Shown here piece by piece: positions 1 to 9,880 of a stretch of DNA of 64,000 bases. Position numbers and translations under genes: made by a program. Source of the DNA: Zymoseptoria tritici IPO323. Its lineage: Eukaryota > Ascomycota > Dothideomycetes > Mycosphaerellales > Mycosphaerellaceae. The stretch spans positions 1,178,001 to 1,242,000 of the forward strand of contig NC_018211.1 of assembly GCF_000219625.1 (NCBI RefSeq), given 5' to 3'. Positions within the stretch are counted from its first letter, which is position 1; each line of letters starts with the position of its first letter. A model generated the notes under the pieces. The model saw nothing but the letters and a program-made list of their open reading frames with translations. It ran no database searches and was not told where the DNA came from.

Positions 1-4
1 CGTC

Positions 5-372
5 ATGGCATCAGGCCGAGACGATCCCACCGATCCAGAATGGTATCAATGGAGTACGTTTCGCTCTCTCAACGTCCTAACTCACGATCAAGGGATTGTT
101 CCGACTGACGTGGTGCACCTCGAACAGACATGCCCAACATTTGCGTCAAGTCGGGCCGTAAGTCCCCCTTTTGCAAAAAAAAACTCCGCTTTCCGATTTC
201 TCGATCTTGCACTCCCCGAGAAAGACCGCTTGCTGACGACGATGACGATGGAAAAGAACCTTGCAACAGCCAGTGCGCTTGCTGTGGGAAAAATTGCATC
301 AAGAATGACCAAGCCCTTTATTGTCATGCTGCCGCCAACGACGACCCGAGTGCGAGCTTTGTCTGCGAGTGA
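5..372 (+). CDS. Small cysteine-rich protein, probably cut by the left window edge
   Basis: Two exons are proposed, 5-53 and 128-372. The 74-base intron (54-127) has a GTACGT donor, a CTGAC branch site and a CAG acceptor about 20 bases further on, and it joins the frames exactly (phase 1). The joined product has about 97 residues. Its second exon carries ten cysteines, including a QCACC cluster, an acidic DDDDD run, and a last cysteine one residue before the stop. The ATG at 5 gives no signal peptide, and the frame is open to the edge, so the real start and any secretion signal probably lie upstream. The cysteine density is like that of fungal secreted effectors or antimicrobial-type peptides, but I do not recognise a family. 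A GTAAGT at about 161 could be another donor; reading through it keeps the frame open and keeps the cysteines. Confidence 0.5.
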
Positions 373-842
373 GAGGAATGGACGGACCATGGAATGAGGA
401 GGCTTCGGCTCCTTTCCAGGAGACGACGTGCTGTAGACAGGAAGGGATTCTCGTTCAAGGCGGGTGTATGCAGTTGGGTAGCGAACGACCATGACTTTTT
501 TGATGGGTGCGTTGTCTTTCACTACGAAGCCCAGAGTGTCGCCAATGATTGACGGCGGTCCCAAAGACGTCGAAGTTTTTGACTCTGCAATAATACAGGA
601 TGTAGTGAGATCAATTGAAAAGTTGAAAGGCGCCGTCACCGCTGTTGTGGTGTTCTTGCTGGTCGAATGGAAGAGTGCTATACTGGAGTTGACTTGTCGC
701 TCTCAAGATTTGCCGTACTCATTGAACGGTGACTGCAATTTTCTCTCACTGTCCCGTTTTGCCAGTGAAAGGACCCAGACTAAACATTTTCTTACATTCA
801 GAAATTATTTCCTACAACAAATTTTACGTAGCCTCTCTAGAT
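373..842. other. Intergenic, no gene seen
   Basis: This is the shared 3' side of the cysteine-rich gene and the MFS gene. A reading frame antisense to the cysteine-rich gene runs through here but has no family signature. I see nothing else. Confidence 0.5.
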
Positions 843-2274
843 CTAACCAACCTTGACAGCCTTGCCATTCGCCTTCTCCTCCACCACCTTCTCTACCTCG
901 GCGATTTTCTTTCCCTCCAGACCCTTTGGTGCTTTCAGACCGCCAAATACCAGTCCACACACAGCGACCATGCCTGAACCTCCGATGATATATGCTGCGT
1001 CACGGCCAGCCCACCAGTAAAGCGTACAGAAAATGAGTGGTCCCAAAGCTCGTCCCACCTGGCCAAAAGATCGGTGGTTGCCCAATTTCTCGCCTCTTTC
1101 ATCGGAAGACGCTTCGAAAGAGGACAGACTGTTGAGGCCCGTGACGACGGTGCTGCTTGTCACAGCTAGTAGTGTAGCGGCGACGTAGAGCATGCGTTCG
1201 GTGTTGGTATTGGAAAGCACGAAGAACGCCACAGCGGCCGACGCAACACCAAGCTGCACCACGCGGAGAGGATGCATGCGGCGAGTGACTCCACCTTGCA
1301 GGAGAGATGCGACCAGACCAATGTAGCCGAGCAGTTTTCCGGTGTCCTTGGAGCCGTAAGAGAAGAGATCGTAGGTCATGAACGGGAGGGAGAATTCCAT
1401 GCCGGAGAAGAAGAGGATAAAGGTGAAGTGCGTGAGGTTCAGGATGAGATGGGAGTTCGTCCTTTGACCCTTGACGACTGGGTGAGATTTCGCTGCGGTT
1501 CCGATGTGTGTGGTGCGGCGGTTCGTGTGGGTTTCTGGGAGAGCGAAGTAGAGGTAGATTGTCTCTGTCACGATCAACGCGAGAGAGACTCCTGCAGCGG
1601 TGGCGAAGGGATTGGCGGCGACGGTCGTGATGTTCGCGAGGAAAGCACCCAAAGCAGGTCCAAATGTAAATGCTACAGAGAAGCATACGCCAACAAGAGC
1701 CATGGTCTTTCCGCGATCGGCATCCGAGGAGATGTCGGTCGCGATGGCCATGGCGAGTTGCACGTTGCCTTCAGAGAGGCCTCCTACAACACGGCTAGCG
1801 AGGAAAGTTCGGAAGTCGGTGGCAGCGCACCACAATGCCACCGAGGCGATGTTTCCGCACATGGACCACATGAGAGCGGTGCGGCGGCCATAGCGATCGG
1901 AAAGAGTGCCGATGATGGGAGACGCAATGGCCTGGCAGAAGGAGAAGAGGGAGCCCAGAGCGCCGCCCAGCAGGACAATGTCGTAGCGGTCGTTGATGGG
2001 CTTGGCAAATGAGTTTTTGTACGTGTTGAGGCCGTAGAGGACGTTGGAAAGGACCGTATGGCCGGATTCCGCTTCGGTGTTGCGGTAAAACTCGAGGAGT
2101 TTGGGGAAGAGCGGGAGGATGAAGGTGAAGGAGATCTATTGTCTTGTGTTAGCAGGTGTTGTTGTCATGCATGGATGGGATTGTGTGACCTACCAGATCG
2201 AGAATTAATGATATGACCAGGACCTTGAGCACTTTCTTGCGCATGGCAGGAGGATATGCGGGTGCTTCTGCCAT
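843..2274 (-). CDS. Major facilitator superfamily transporter, MFSD10/TETRAN-like
   Basis: Two exons, 2194-2274 and 843-2135, are joined over a 58-base intron (donor GTAGGT, acceptor ATAG). The product has 457 residues. After a short N-terminus (MAEAPAYPPAMRKK) the first membrane helix crosses the splice site (LVISLILDL/ISFTFILPLFPKLL). The MFS signature loop GTLSDRYGRR follows helix 2, and about 12 hydrophobic segments can be traced. The C-terminus is charged and lysine-rich. The helix-1 sequence and the DRYGRR loop are typical of the eukaryotic TETRAN/MFSD10 branch, related to bacterial tetracycline exporters. The substrate is unknown; organic anions or drugs are possible by family. The gene is transcribed away from LYS9, with which it shares a 594-base upstream region. 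Confidence 0.85.
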
Positions 2275-2868
2275 GTTGAGTGTTGTGTGTCGCTGGATGG
2301 TATGGATTCTTTGCAGTAGGGACTGTATGTGTTCGTCAAGTCGGAGAAGAAGAAGAAGATCAGGATGATCGCGTGGGCATGTCGTTGTGCACCCGAAATA
2401 TGGCAAATGTAATAGCGTGAAGGATGTCCCTCGGTAAGATGCAACTCCGGACTGGTGACTGGTCAGATGGATGGAGATCCGGGTCCGGGACTTTCTTAAA
2501 GCAACAGGTGTCACCAATTTGACGGGATTTGTTTAGTGAATGATGGAATGGCGCCGGTGGCGTCGTGCTTGGATCTCCCCCGCAGTGAGAAATACGTGAG
2601 ATCGGATGTGCACGGCCACTCCCGGACTGTCGTCGATCCGACGAGAGATTCCATGAAATGTTGCTGAGTCAGATAGCACCCCGCCATCCATGTCCAATGA
2701 CGCTCGACTGGAGATGGATTTTTTGGGCTTGGTGGGGGATCAAAGATTGGGAAAGACTCATCCAAACAACATTGACGACGACCTCACTTCATCAACAACG
2801 ACAAACCTCAGCGAATCTACACGACTACGTTGAACAGCAAGATACTCCTCAACACACCACACGCAATC
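2275..2868. promoter_or_regulatory. Divergent promoter region between MFS gene and LYS9
   Basis: This 594-base stretch separates two divergent start codons, so it must contain both promoters and 5' leaders. I saw no clear Lys14-type site (TCCRNYGGA). The open frames inside it are short and not family-like. Confidence 0.5.
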
Positions 2869-4351
2869 ATGGCTCAGTAAGTGCCCTCGATCCAACGCCT
2901 AGCTGCCATTCACTCCAACGTGTGCCCAATGGCAGCAAGATCACATACTAACTCCCAACCAGCAAAGTCCTCCTCCTCGGAGCTGGTTTCGTCACTCGCC
3001 CGACCGCCGTCGAGCTGGACAAGGCCGGCGTGCAGGTCACAGTTGGTGAGTACCTCCATCTCATGAAACACACTCCCTCGTCTAACACTTCCCAGCCTGC
3101 CGCACTCTCGAATCCGCCAAGAAGCTCGCCGAAGGCCTCAAGCACGCCACCGCCATCTCTGTCGACGTCAACAACAGCGAGGCTCTCGAGAAGGAGATCA
3201 GCAAGAACGATCTGGTCATCTCTCTCATCCCCTACACCTTCCACGCCCAGGTCATCAAGGCTGCCATCAACCAGAAGAAGAATGTCGTGACTACCTCTTA
3301 CGTCTCCGAGGCCATGATGGCTCTCGATAAGGAGGCCAAGGACGCTGGCATCACAGTCTTCAACGAGATCGGTCTCGATCCCGGTCTCGATCACCTGTAC
3401 GCCGTCAAGACCATCTCAGAAGTCCACAAGGCTGGAGGCAAAATCACTGGTTTCCTCTCCTACTGTGGTGGTCTGCCCGCGCCTGAGTCCTCCGACAACC
3501 CTCTCGGCTACAAATTCTCTTGGTCGCCTCGTGGTGTCCTCCTCGCCGCCCGCAACACCGCCACGTTCTACAAGGACGGCAAAGTCGACACCGTCTCCGG
3601 CACAGATCTCATGTCTACTGCCAAGCCTTACTTCATCTACCCTGGCTACGCTTTCGAGGCATACCCCAATCGCGACTCTACACCCTTCCGCGAGCGCTAC
3701 AACATCCCAGAGGCTCAAACCCTCATCCGAGGAACTCTCCGCTACCAAGGCAACCCAGCCTTCGTCCAGACCTTCCAAGATCTCGGCATGCTCTCCGACA
3801 AGGAACACGACTTCCTCAAGTCTCCCATCTCCTGGAAAGAGGCATTCGGCAAGATCGTCGGCGCTTCCTCTCATGGCGAAGAGGACCTCGCCTGGGCCGT
3901 CAGCTCCAAGACCAAGTTCCGCAGCAACGAAGACAAGGAGCGCATCCTCGCCGGTCTGCGCTGGTTCGGCCTCTTTTCGGATGACAAGATTGAGCCGAGA
4001 GGTACTCCCCTCGACTGCCTGTGTGCTACTCTCGAGAAGAAGATGCAGTACACGGAGGGTGAGCGCGACTTTGTCATGCTGCAGCACAAGTTCGAGATTG
4101 AATGGGCGGACGGCAAGAAGGAGACGAGGACGAGCACTCTCTGCGATTACGGCGAGAAGGAGGGCAGTGGCGGGTACAGCGCCATGGCGAGATTGGTCGG
4201 TGTGCCGTGTGCGGTCGCTGTGTTGTTGATCTTGAAGGGTGAGATCAAGGACAAGGGTATCCTCGCGCCGGTCACGCCTGAGTTGGCCGAGCCGATTCGG
4301 TTGGAGTTGTTGAAGTATGGGATTGAGTTGACGGAGAAGACTTTGGCTTAG
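2869..4351 (+). CDS. LYS9: Saccharopine dehydrogenase (NADP+, L-glutamate-forming)
   Basis: This enzyme makes saccharopine from aminoadipate semialdehyde and glutamate, the penultimate step of fungal lysine synthesis. Three exons (2869-2876, 2963-3045, 3096-4351) give 448 residues, the usual family length. The first exon has only eight bases (ATGGCTCA) and is followed by a GTAAGT donor and a TACTAAC branch site. The N-terminus carries the Rossmann nucleotide-binding loop LLLGAGFVTRP. Later come the conserved blocks LVISLIPYTFHAQVI, VVTTSYVS and NEIGLDPGLDHLYA, and a family-typical SYCGGLPAPE. All three are hallmarks of the Lys9 rather than the Lys1 enzyme. Nothing is missing or odd apart from the tiny first exon. 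Confidence 0.95.
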
Positions 4352-4677
4352 ATTATGGGAAGTCTTGGCGAAGTGGATGGATTGAGCGAAAGAGGCTCAC
4401 AGTGCTGTAGCACGCAAAAGCTGTTCTCCTGAACGATACGAATAGACTGATATAGACGAAACAAAACTCGGAACAAATTGTCGATAGCGCGATTGTTGTG
4501 TCCTTTCATTCCAGCAGAATCGAGCCCAGCATAGCCTCAACATTACCTTCCTCTGCCTCACCACTGCTGCCTCGCTCCATCAGAAGAACACCGCCGGCCG
4601 CAATGCAGAAAGCCGAACCTCTCCTCAAATTCAACCACCTCACGACTTCCATCTCCAACAAATCATACACCACTCCC
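4352..4677. other. Convergent 3' region
   Basis: These 326 bases lie between the LYS9 stop and the stop of the convergent small membrane protein gene. I see no coding or RNA feature. Confidence 0.5.
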
Positions 4678-5136
4678 TCAATCCTTCCCCCTCCCCCCAC
4701 CCGGCCAATACCACCAAGCCAAGTACCCCAACGCCGCCAGCAACCACGCAAACCCCGTCCAACACCAGATCCAACAACAAAAACACCTCCGACTCTGCCT
4801 CTGCGCGGGCGTCAACTGCACTGGAGGCCTCAATGCGGCGGCGGCAGTCGTCGGAACCGGTGGCGCTGCTCCAGCATTCGGATCTGCTGTCCCATTCGCA
4901 GCTTGGGATGTACGGGAGGTAGAAGATTGAGGATTGTAGTGCGCGTTCAGCGTGGCGGGGATGGAGAGGGGAGTGAAACTGTTGACGATCGCATTGGGGT
5001 GGGCGGTGCGGATGTAGGGGTGTGGGTGCTGGGTCCAGGCGTGAGGGATGGGTTGGGATGAAGGGATGGGTTGGGGAGGAGGAGAGGTGCGCGGAGGGGG
5101 ATGGGAGATGGGATCGAGGCGGTGGCTGGACGTCAT
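4678..5136 (-). CDS. Proline-rich small protein with a Cys/Trp-rich C-terminal membrane segment
   Basis: A single exon from an ATG at 5136 encodes 152 residues. The first two thirds are proline-, serine- and histidine-rich and look disordered. The C-terminus has a cysteine cluster (RRCFCCWIWCW) running into a hydrophobic, tryptophan-rich segment and ends GGGRGKD. This layout suggests a single-pass or tail-anchored membrane protein with possible palmitoylation on the cysteine cluster; both points are inference. I do not recognise a family. The gene converges with LYS9. Overlapping open frames on both strands here reflect the high GC content; this frame was chosen for its true ATG and its hydrophobic tail. 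Confidence 0.5.
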   Translation of the reverse strand: MTSSHRLDPISHPPPRTSPPPQPIPSSQPIPHAWTQHPHPYIRTAHPNAIVNSFTPLSIPATLNAHYNPQSSTSRTSQAANGTADPNAGAAPPVPTTAAAALRPPVQLTPAQRQSRRCFCCWIWCWTGFAWLLAALGYLAWWYWPGGGRGKD

Positions 5137-6210
5137 GTTGTGTGGTATTTAATCGAGGTGGTGGGTGGAGTCCAGCGGGCAATGTCGAGATTTTGTCCGA
5201 CTCGAGTGGGCGCTGGCGGAGTGAGGTGAGGAACGGGCGAGCGTGGTGGCGATGAGCGGCTCTAGCGGCGAGACGATTTTAAACTGTGATTCTTTCAATT
5301 TGTGAGATCGACACTATGGAGAGTGCGGTGATGGAGTTGAGCGAGGTGTATGCCTGGCGGTTTGAACTGCAAGTGCTGGTGAATCGCTCGCTCGCTCTTA
5401 GTCGGTTCGAAGCCAGTTTCGTGTCCTGCTTCATTCGAAGGTCGTCTGGCCCCGAACGTGACTCGCTCAGTGATGCTGCTGAGCGACGCTGAGTTGAGTG
5501 AATGGTCGCTGCGCTAAGTGCGAGGCGGGAACCAGAACTGAGCATTTACAGTTCTGGAGATTTCTCCAGTAGGCTCATTGCGCGCGCGGAAAGAAAATGT
5601 ATTTTTGGCAAATCGTTGAATTCCGTTGAAACTTGGAAAGCTAGTACCGCGGGTCTATACCACAAGAACCGTGTTTTGAGAATGGGTAGCTTCTCGCAGA
5701 AATTTGGAACTGCCTCCCAACAACCATCAGTGCTGAGAATTAGTACCTCTGGCGCGGCACATTCGGACAGAGACAGTCTCCCAAGCGCTGAATGGCGGAC
5801 AAGAGCATTTCTCGCGACACCTCGTGCTCCATGCGAGGGTGCAGCGTGCTCGACTCGTCTGCAATATTGCTGAAAACAATCGCCGTAATTCTTTATCACC
5901 TCCAGATTTACGTGGAAAGCATTCTCATCGGCGTCGAGAGTCGTTCACAGAATTCCTGTCCAGACGCGCACATTGCCATCGTCCTTCTCCGATGGCAGTC
6001 GTGAGAACATGGTAGCCTTTTGGGTTTGACTGTCCTCGAAAAATGGCAGTCCTCGAAAAATGGCATCGTCTTGATGTATGAAGACGCCTGCATCCGTCTC
6101 GAGTGTCTTTCTCTCGACGGCTGATACCTGCGACGCCGTCAGCAGTACTCGACCAGGTCACCAGGCATTCCAAAACCACAGCCTGTTCCACCAAACCACC
6201 TAGCAGCAAC
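5137..6210. other. Intergenic, no confident gene
   Basis: This stretch of about 1.07 kb holds overlapping open frames of 70-120 residues on both strands at 5280-5900 without recognisable motifs. Near its right end is a perfect 17-base tandem duplication (6032-6065), listed separately. The rest is presumably the promoter and leader of the gene at 6211. Confidence 0.4.
6032..6065. repeat. Perfect 17-bp tandem duplication
   Basis: The 17-base unit GTCCTCGAAAAATGGCA is present twice, head to tail, with no mismatch (6032-6048 and 6049-6065). It lies about 150 bases before the ATG of the PPxY membrane protein gene, so it may fall in the promoter or leader. Confidence 0.9.
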
Positions 6211-6713
6211 ATGGCCTACACCAACCCACCACCGGCCTATCCCGCCAGCGAGCGTACTCCGCTCCTCCTCCGCGTCCCAAGCAACCTCTCCGCCACCAGC
6301 ACCCTCCTGGAGGCCTACGACGCCGACACCGAGGAGCAAGCCATCCCGGACATCCCGGACACACTCCCATCCTACCGCACCCTCAGCCCATCGCCACCAG
6401 CTTACTGCAACCTCACCTGCACCCATCCCAGCGGCGCTCCCTACTGGCCTCTCGCAGAGTGCTGCTACAACCGTTACCTAATCGGATATCGTCGTCGGGA
6501 GGCTCGGGCTGAAGCACGCAGAAGGATGGAGAGGAGTCAGGCGTGCATGGCTGTGGGATTCGGCTGCATCATGTTCTTGTTGATGATTTTGGTTGGCATG
6601 ACGGTCGTGACGATTTTTAACTGGGGAGCTTCGGACGCTGTTGGTGAGTCTTTGTTGTCTCCCTAAAGAAAGGATTGAATGCTGATGTGAGCGTAGTTGT
6701 TATGACCGCTTGA
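6211..6713 (+). CDS. Single-pass membrane protein with PPxY and LPxY motifs (possible Rsp5 adaptor)
   Basis: The ATG at 6211 opens a frame to a GTGAGT donor. Exons 6211-6643 and 6697-6713 join over a 53-base intron (acceptor GCGTAG) to give 149 residues ending VVVMTA; reading through would give 151. The N-terminal half has PPAY at residues 7-10, LPSY at 52-55 and PPAY at 62-65, all WW-domain ligand types. An acidic dileucine-like sorting signal (ERTPLL) follows the first. After a cysteine-bearing stretch and an Arg/Glu-rich segment comes one hydrophobic helix (about residues 113-135). PPxY/LPxY motifs beside a membrane helix are the known design of adaptors for the Nedd4-family ligase Rsp5. 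That role is inference; no named family is recognised. Confidence 0.65.
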
Positions 6714-7474
6714 AGTGATCAGTCTTCCTGGAAAGCCAAGCTGAGGGATGTCGTGTTGACTGATTGAACATGGCGGATGGAGTCGAGCTGGATGTCAATG
6801 CATTTGATGGGACAGGACTTGAAGCCCCTTGGAGGTTCTTCCTATGGCCAAGATGGGCTTGCTGCTGCGCGAACATATACCGCCTGCAGATCAGCGGAAG
6901 CCTAGCTTCTCAGCTCACATAACATTGGCGTATACACGTATGTCGTTTGGCTCATCGTCGCGCCTCTTGTCGTCTGAAATGGCGTTCTGCTCTTCCCGTC
7001 GTCTGTGGTTGACCGACGCATTCACACCGCCTCTTCGCTCGAATCGTGCCGACGACGATCGCCCGTACTGGCTGACCCGTCCTTGGGCCGCCCGCGGTAC
7101 TGGCCCGGTTCAGTGGTCTTCGTTTCATGATTTCAGTCGGGCTGTCTGTGGAGTCAGCGGGTGTGCTTCATGCTGCCACAAGACGGCACAGGCATGTTGA
7201 CGAATTTGTCTGTCCCGCCGCAATGCAGGAGATGATGTTGTTGCGACAAAGGTCTCATGCAGGGAGGATGAAGCCCAAGTAATCAAACCGGACCTCAGCC
7301 CGCTGTCTAAGAATACAACGTCTCTGACCCTGACAACGCTCCCTAGACCGACTGTCGACATACAAGTGCGACAATCGTCCACGAGCACCGCATGCGACAT
7401 TCTCTGCTGGAGGACGACGAGAGACGACCTCACCACATGCCATAACACACCACCCCACGCTCCTTCTACCGACC
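6714..7474. other. Intergenic, no confident gene
   Basis: These 761 bases lie between two plus-strand genes. An open frame at 6829-7200 has no motif and poor composition for a fungal protein. The stretch is best read as a 3' flank and the promoter and leader of ERF4. Confidence 0.45.
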
Positions 7475-8395
7475 ATGCAAGCCTTTAACAAACTCGCCGG
7501 CGTGCAAGAGGCCTCCGACACCACCCAACCCTCCCATCCGACCCTCGCGCCCGAATCCTACCCACCTCTCCCTCCGATTCCTCAAGACGAAGACCGCTCC
7601 TTTGATGCCCGCAGCTCACGGCGCGGCTCTCAACACTCCGTCGGACTTCCTTCTCGAACACACCGCTCCAACCTCTCACTCCACTCGCGCCGCAGCATAG
7701 CCCGCAGCCGACCCGGAAGCACAAAAGGCAGTCGAGCGTTGAAAGGCACCCACAGCCGCGACAACAGCGACGACGCAGACACAGCACAACAACAGCAACA
7801 ACCGCGCGCCTCACACGACTCGGAACAGCAACAATACGAAGAAGACGACGCCTACACCGAAGACGAAGACGACGAGTTCACATGGGGTCCCTCCCACCCC
7901 TGCTTCCCGCATCCCAATCCACACTGCTCGCCCGACAGCCTTGCAGCGCATACCACGCGGGTCATCCGCATTCGCCGCGACTGGCTCGCTTCAGGAGACC
8001 TCTATCCGCAATACGCCAACCTGTACCCCGAGATCCTCTCTCCTCTAATCTCCGACTACGAATTCCGATTCCTGCTCTCCAACATCAACGCCATTCTTGC
8101 GCGGGCATTCACACCGTACTCGACCCGCGCGTGGTTTGACGCGATCGTGGGCGTACTGACGGGATATGCGTGGGAAGATTGTGGGTTTACGGGAGCGAGG
8201 ATCGGGGAGCATGAGTTGGAGAGATTTATGAGGAAGTGGAATATGGAGAGGGAAGGGCAGGGACGGGAAGGTAGGGTGATCATGTTGAGACGGACGGGAT
8301 TTTTGACGCTGGATTTTGTGGTTCCAGATCCGGGGATTGATGGGTTGGGTGATGAGGAGGAGGTGGAAGAAGAGGAGTATACTGAGGAGTCATAA
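7475..8395 (+). CDS. ERF4: Ras palmitoylation cofactor ERF4 (Golgin-7/ERF4 family)
   Basis: One exon encodes 306 residues. Erf4 is the non-catalytic partner of the DHHC protein acyltransferase Erf2 and is needed to palmitoylate Ras at the ER. The first half is disordered: Ser/Arg-rich, then a QQQQQ run and an acidic EEDDAYTEDEDDE stretch. The conserved ERF4 domain lies at about residues 160-255. It begins with VIRIRRDWL and includes YPEILSPLISDYEFRFLLSNI and the hydrophobic turn FDAIVGVLTGY, which is expected to dip into the membrane. The C-terminus is acidic. It is longer than yeast Erf4 because of the N-terminal extension, as is common in filamentous fungi. The start has a good ACCATG context. 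Confidence 0.88.
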   Translation: MQAFNKLAGVQEASDTTQPSHPTLAPESYPPLPPIPQDEDRSFDARSSRRGSQHSVGLPSRTHRSNLSLHSRRSIARSRPGSTKGSRALKGTHSRDNSDDADTAQQQQQPRASHDSEQQQYEEDDAYTEDEDDEFTWGPSHPCFPHPNPHCSPDSLAAHTTRVIRIRRDWLASGDLYPQYANLYPEILSPLISDYEFRFLLSNINAILARAFTPYSTRAWFDAIVGVLTGYAWEDCGFTGARIGEHELERFMRKWNMEREGQGREGRVIMLRRTGFLTLDFVVPDPGIDGLGDEEEVEEEEYTEES

Positions 8396-8605
8396 TTTGG
8401 ATGCTTGCAGAGGTGGTGCCTCATCTTCACTGGAGCCAGGCTGCGTGGCGTTGGATGTATACCTATCGACATTGTGACCACTTCACTTCGAAGGGAGTGC
8501 AGCTTGGGATTGGATCCTCGATTGATGAACTTCAGGCCGAACAGTGGCCCTTGTATGACTAGATTCATGCTCATACTCATGATAATCGTAATTCGCGAGA
8601 AGCCA

Positions 8606-9880
8606 TCAGGCCCTCGCATCCACCACCGCAAGCTCCTTCAAAATTCCCTTCTTCCAAACCGCATACTCCGCCCTTCTCTCGTCGCTCAACCAATCCACTG
8701 CCGGCTGAAACATCGTGCCTAATCCCGGCAGCAACCCAGCAGGTCCCACATCTTCCTCCCACCCGTCCACCGCCTTCTTCCCGCCGTGCTTCTCCTTTCT
8801 CCTCAACGGCGTCTTCGCAGCTGGCTTCTTCCTCGGCGTCACTGGTCCTGTATCTTCCTCGTCGTCGCTCCTTACATCGTCCTGTCCATCCTGATAATCC
8901 ATCCCGTCCTCTCTGACAGGCACATTCCCAAACCACTCCATCTCCAACCACCCACAATCCTCCGCTTCCAACATGTAGAACGTCACAGCCGACTCCAAGC
9001 CTTCCTGTGCTCTCAGATCGTCCGGCAGAACACGTCTCTTGTCCTCGCAAAACGAAGTAACCGCTTGCCCACCCTTCTCCCTCATCACCTTCATTTTGTC
9101 AGACTGGACATCCACACCTTCTGATTTCGCGGCCGTGAAGAGGAATAGAGCGAGACATAGGGCGGGCCACTTTCCTGCCGGTACGGCCTCGCTTGCAGGT
9201 GCCTCGACTTCAGTGATCTTCTTCCCGGACTGAGGCGTCCGTCTCCGTCTTTTCGCAGACGGCTCATCCGCTACAGCTCGTTTCGCGTGCCGAGATGCTA
9301 TCTCACGCACGGCATAAGTGGCGCCGACGAAGATGTGAGGTGCGAGAGAGGGAAGAGCGTTGGATTTGCAGATGGCGCGGATCAATGGCATGACGAAGTC
9401 GGGCACCTCTTGGTTCGCCGAAGCAGGTGTGCCTGCTGTTGGGAGCGCTGCTGCGGCGGTGGGCGTCGCGGCATCTTCATCGTCGACCGGCCGTGCTCTT
9501 TTCACTCCGCTCGTAGGCGTCGCCCTAGTCTGTCCTGTCCTCGTACTCGCCGCAGTATTTTGTGTCGGTGTCGCAGCATCTCCTCCTCTCCTACTCTTCT
9601 GCTCCAACACTCCATCCAAATACCCTTTCAACTTCCCATAAACCCTCGGCTTCACTGGCGGCACCGGCTTGCCCACTTCCAAACTCAATTGATTCGCCAG
9701 CCGCTCACAGGCGATGTGTGCGCAGGCATAGGTCCGGCCGATTTCCTCTTCGGGTTTGAGCGAGGCGGCTTTGCTTCGAGATTGGGCGACGAAGGAGGTC
9801 GCAAGGGTTATGAGTTGAGGCGGCAGGAAGGCGATTGTGGGGAGAAGGGTCGAGAGGGCGAGCTCGATTGGGGTGGGCAT
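8606..9880 (-). CDS. ORC6: Origin recognition complex subunit 6
   Basis: One exon gives 424 residues. Orc6 is the smallest ORC subunit and acts in loading the MCM helicase at replication origins. The N-terminus carries the cyclin-box-like Orc6 fold: IELALSTLLPT, a SRSKAASLKPEEEIGR helix, a CAHIACERLANQL helix, and the highly typical RVYGKLKGYLDGVL. A low-complexity linker rich in Thr, Ala and Pro follows. A second helical region (FVMPLIRAICKSN... then KWPALCLALFLFTAAK) matches the second cyclin-like half. The C-terminal part (YMLEAEDCGWLEMEWF, then DWLSDERRAEY) resembles the conserved tail. It is convergent with ERF4, with about 210 bases between the stops. Confidence 0.88.
   Translation of the reverse strand: MPTPIELALSTLLPTIAFLPPQLITLATSFVAQSRSKAASLKPEEEIGRTYACAHIACERLANQLSLEVGKPVPPVKPRVYGKLKGYLDGVLEQKSRRGGDAATPTQNTAASTRTGQTRATPTSGVKRARPVDDEDAATPTAAAALPTAGTPASANQEVPDFVMPLIRAICKSNALPSLAPHIFVGATYAVREIASRHAKRAVADEPSAKRRRRTPQSGKKITEVEAPASEAVPAGKWPALCLALFLFTAAKSEGVDVQSDKMKVMREKGGQAVTSFCEDKRRVLPDDLRAQEGLESAVTFYMLEAEDCGWLEMEWFGNVPVREDGMDYQDGQDDVRSDDEEDTGPVTPRKKPAAKTPLRRKEKHGGKKAVDGWEEDVGPAGLLPGLGTMFQPAVDWLSDERRAEYAVWKKGILKELAVVDARA

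Noticed and set aside
88..639. 183-residue minus-strand frame across the cysteine-rich gene
   Set aside because: No recognisable features; the spliced plus-strand model explains the cysteine pattern better.
3465..4229. 254-residue plus-strand frame inside LYS9
   Set aside because: Shadow frame of a clear LYS9 coding exon; Ser/Arg/Thr-rich without family features.
5402..5415. GGTTCGAAGCC word resembling a tRNA B box
   Set aside because: No matching A box at the right distance upstream and no cloverleaf could be drawn around it.
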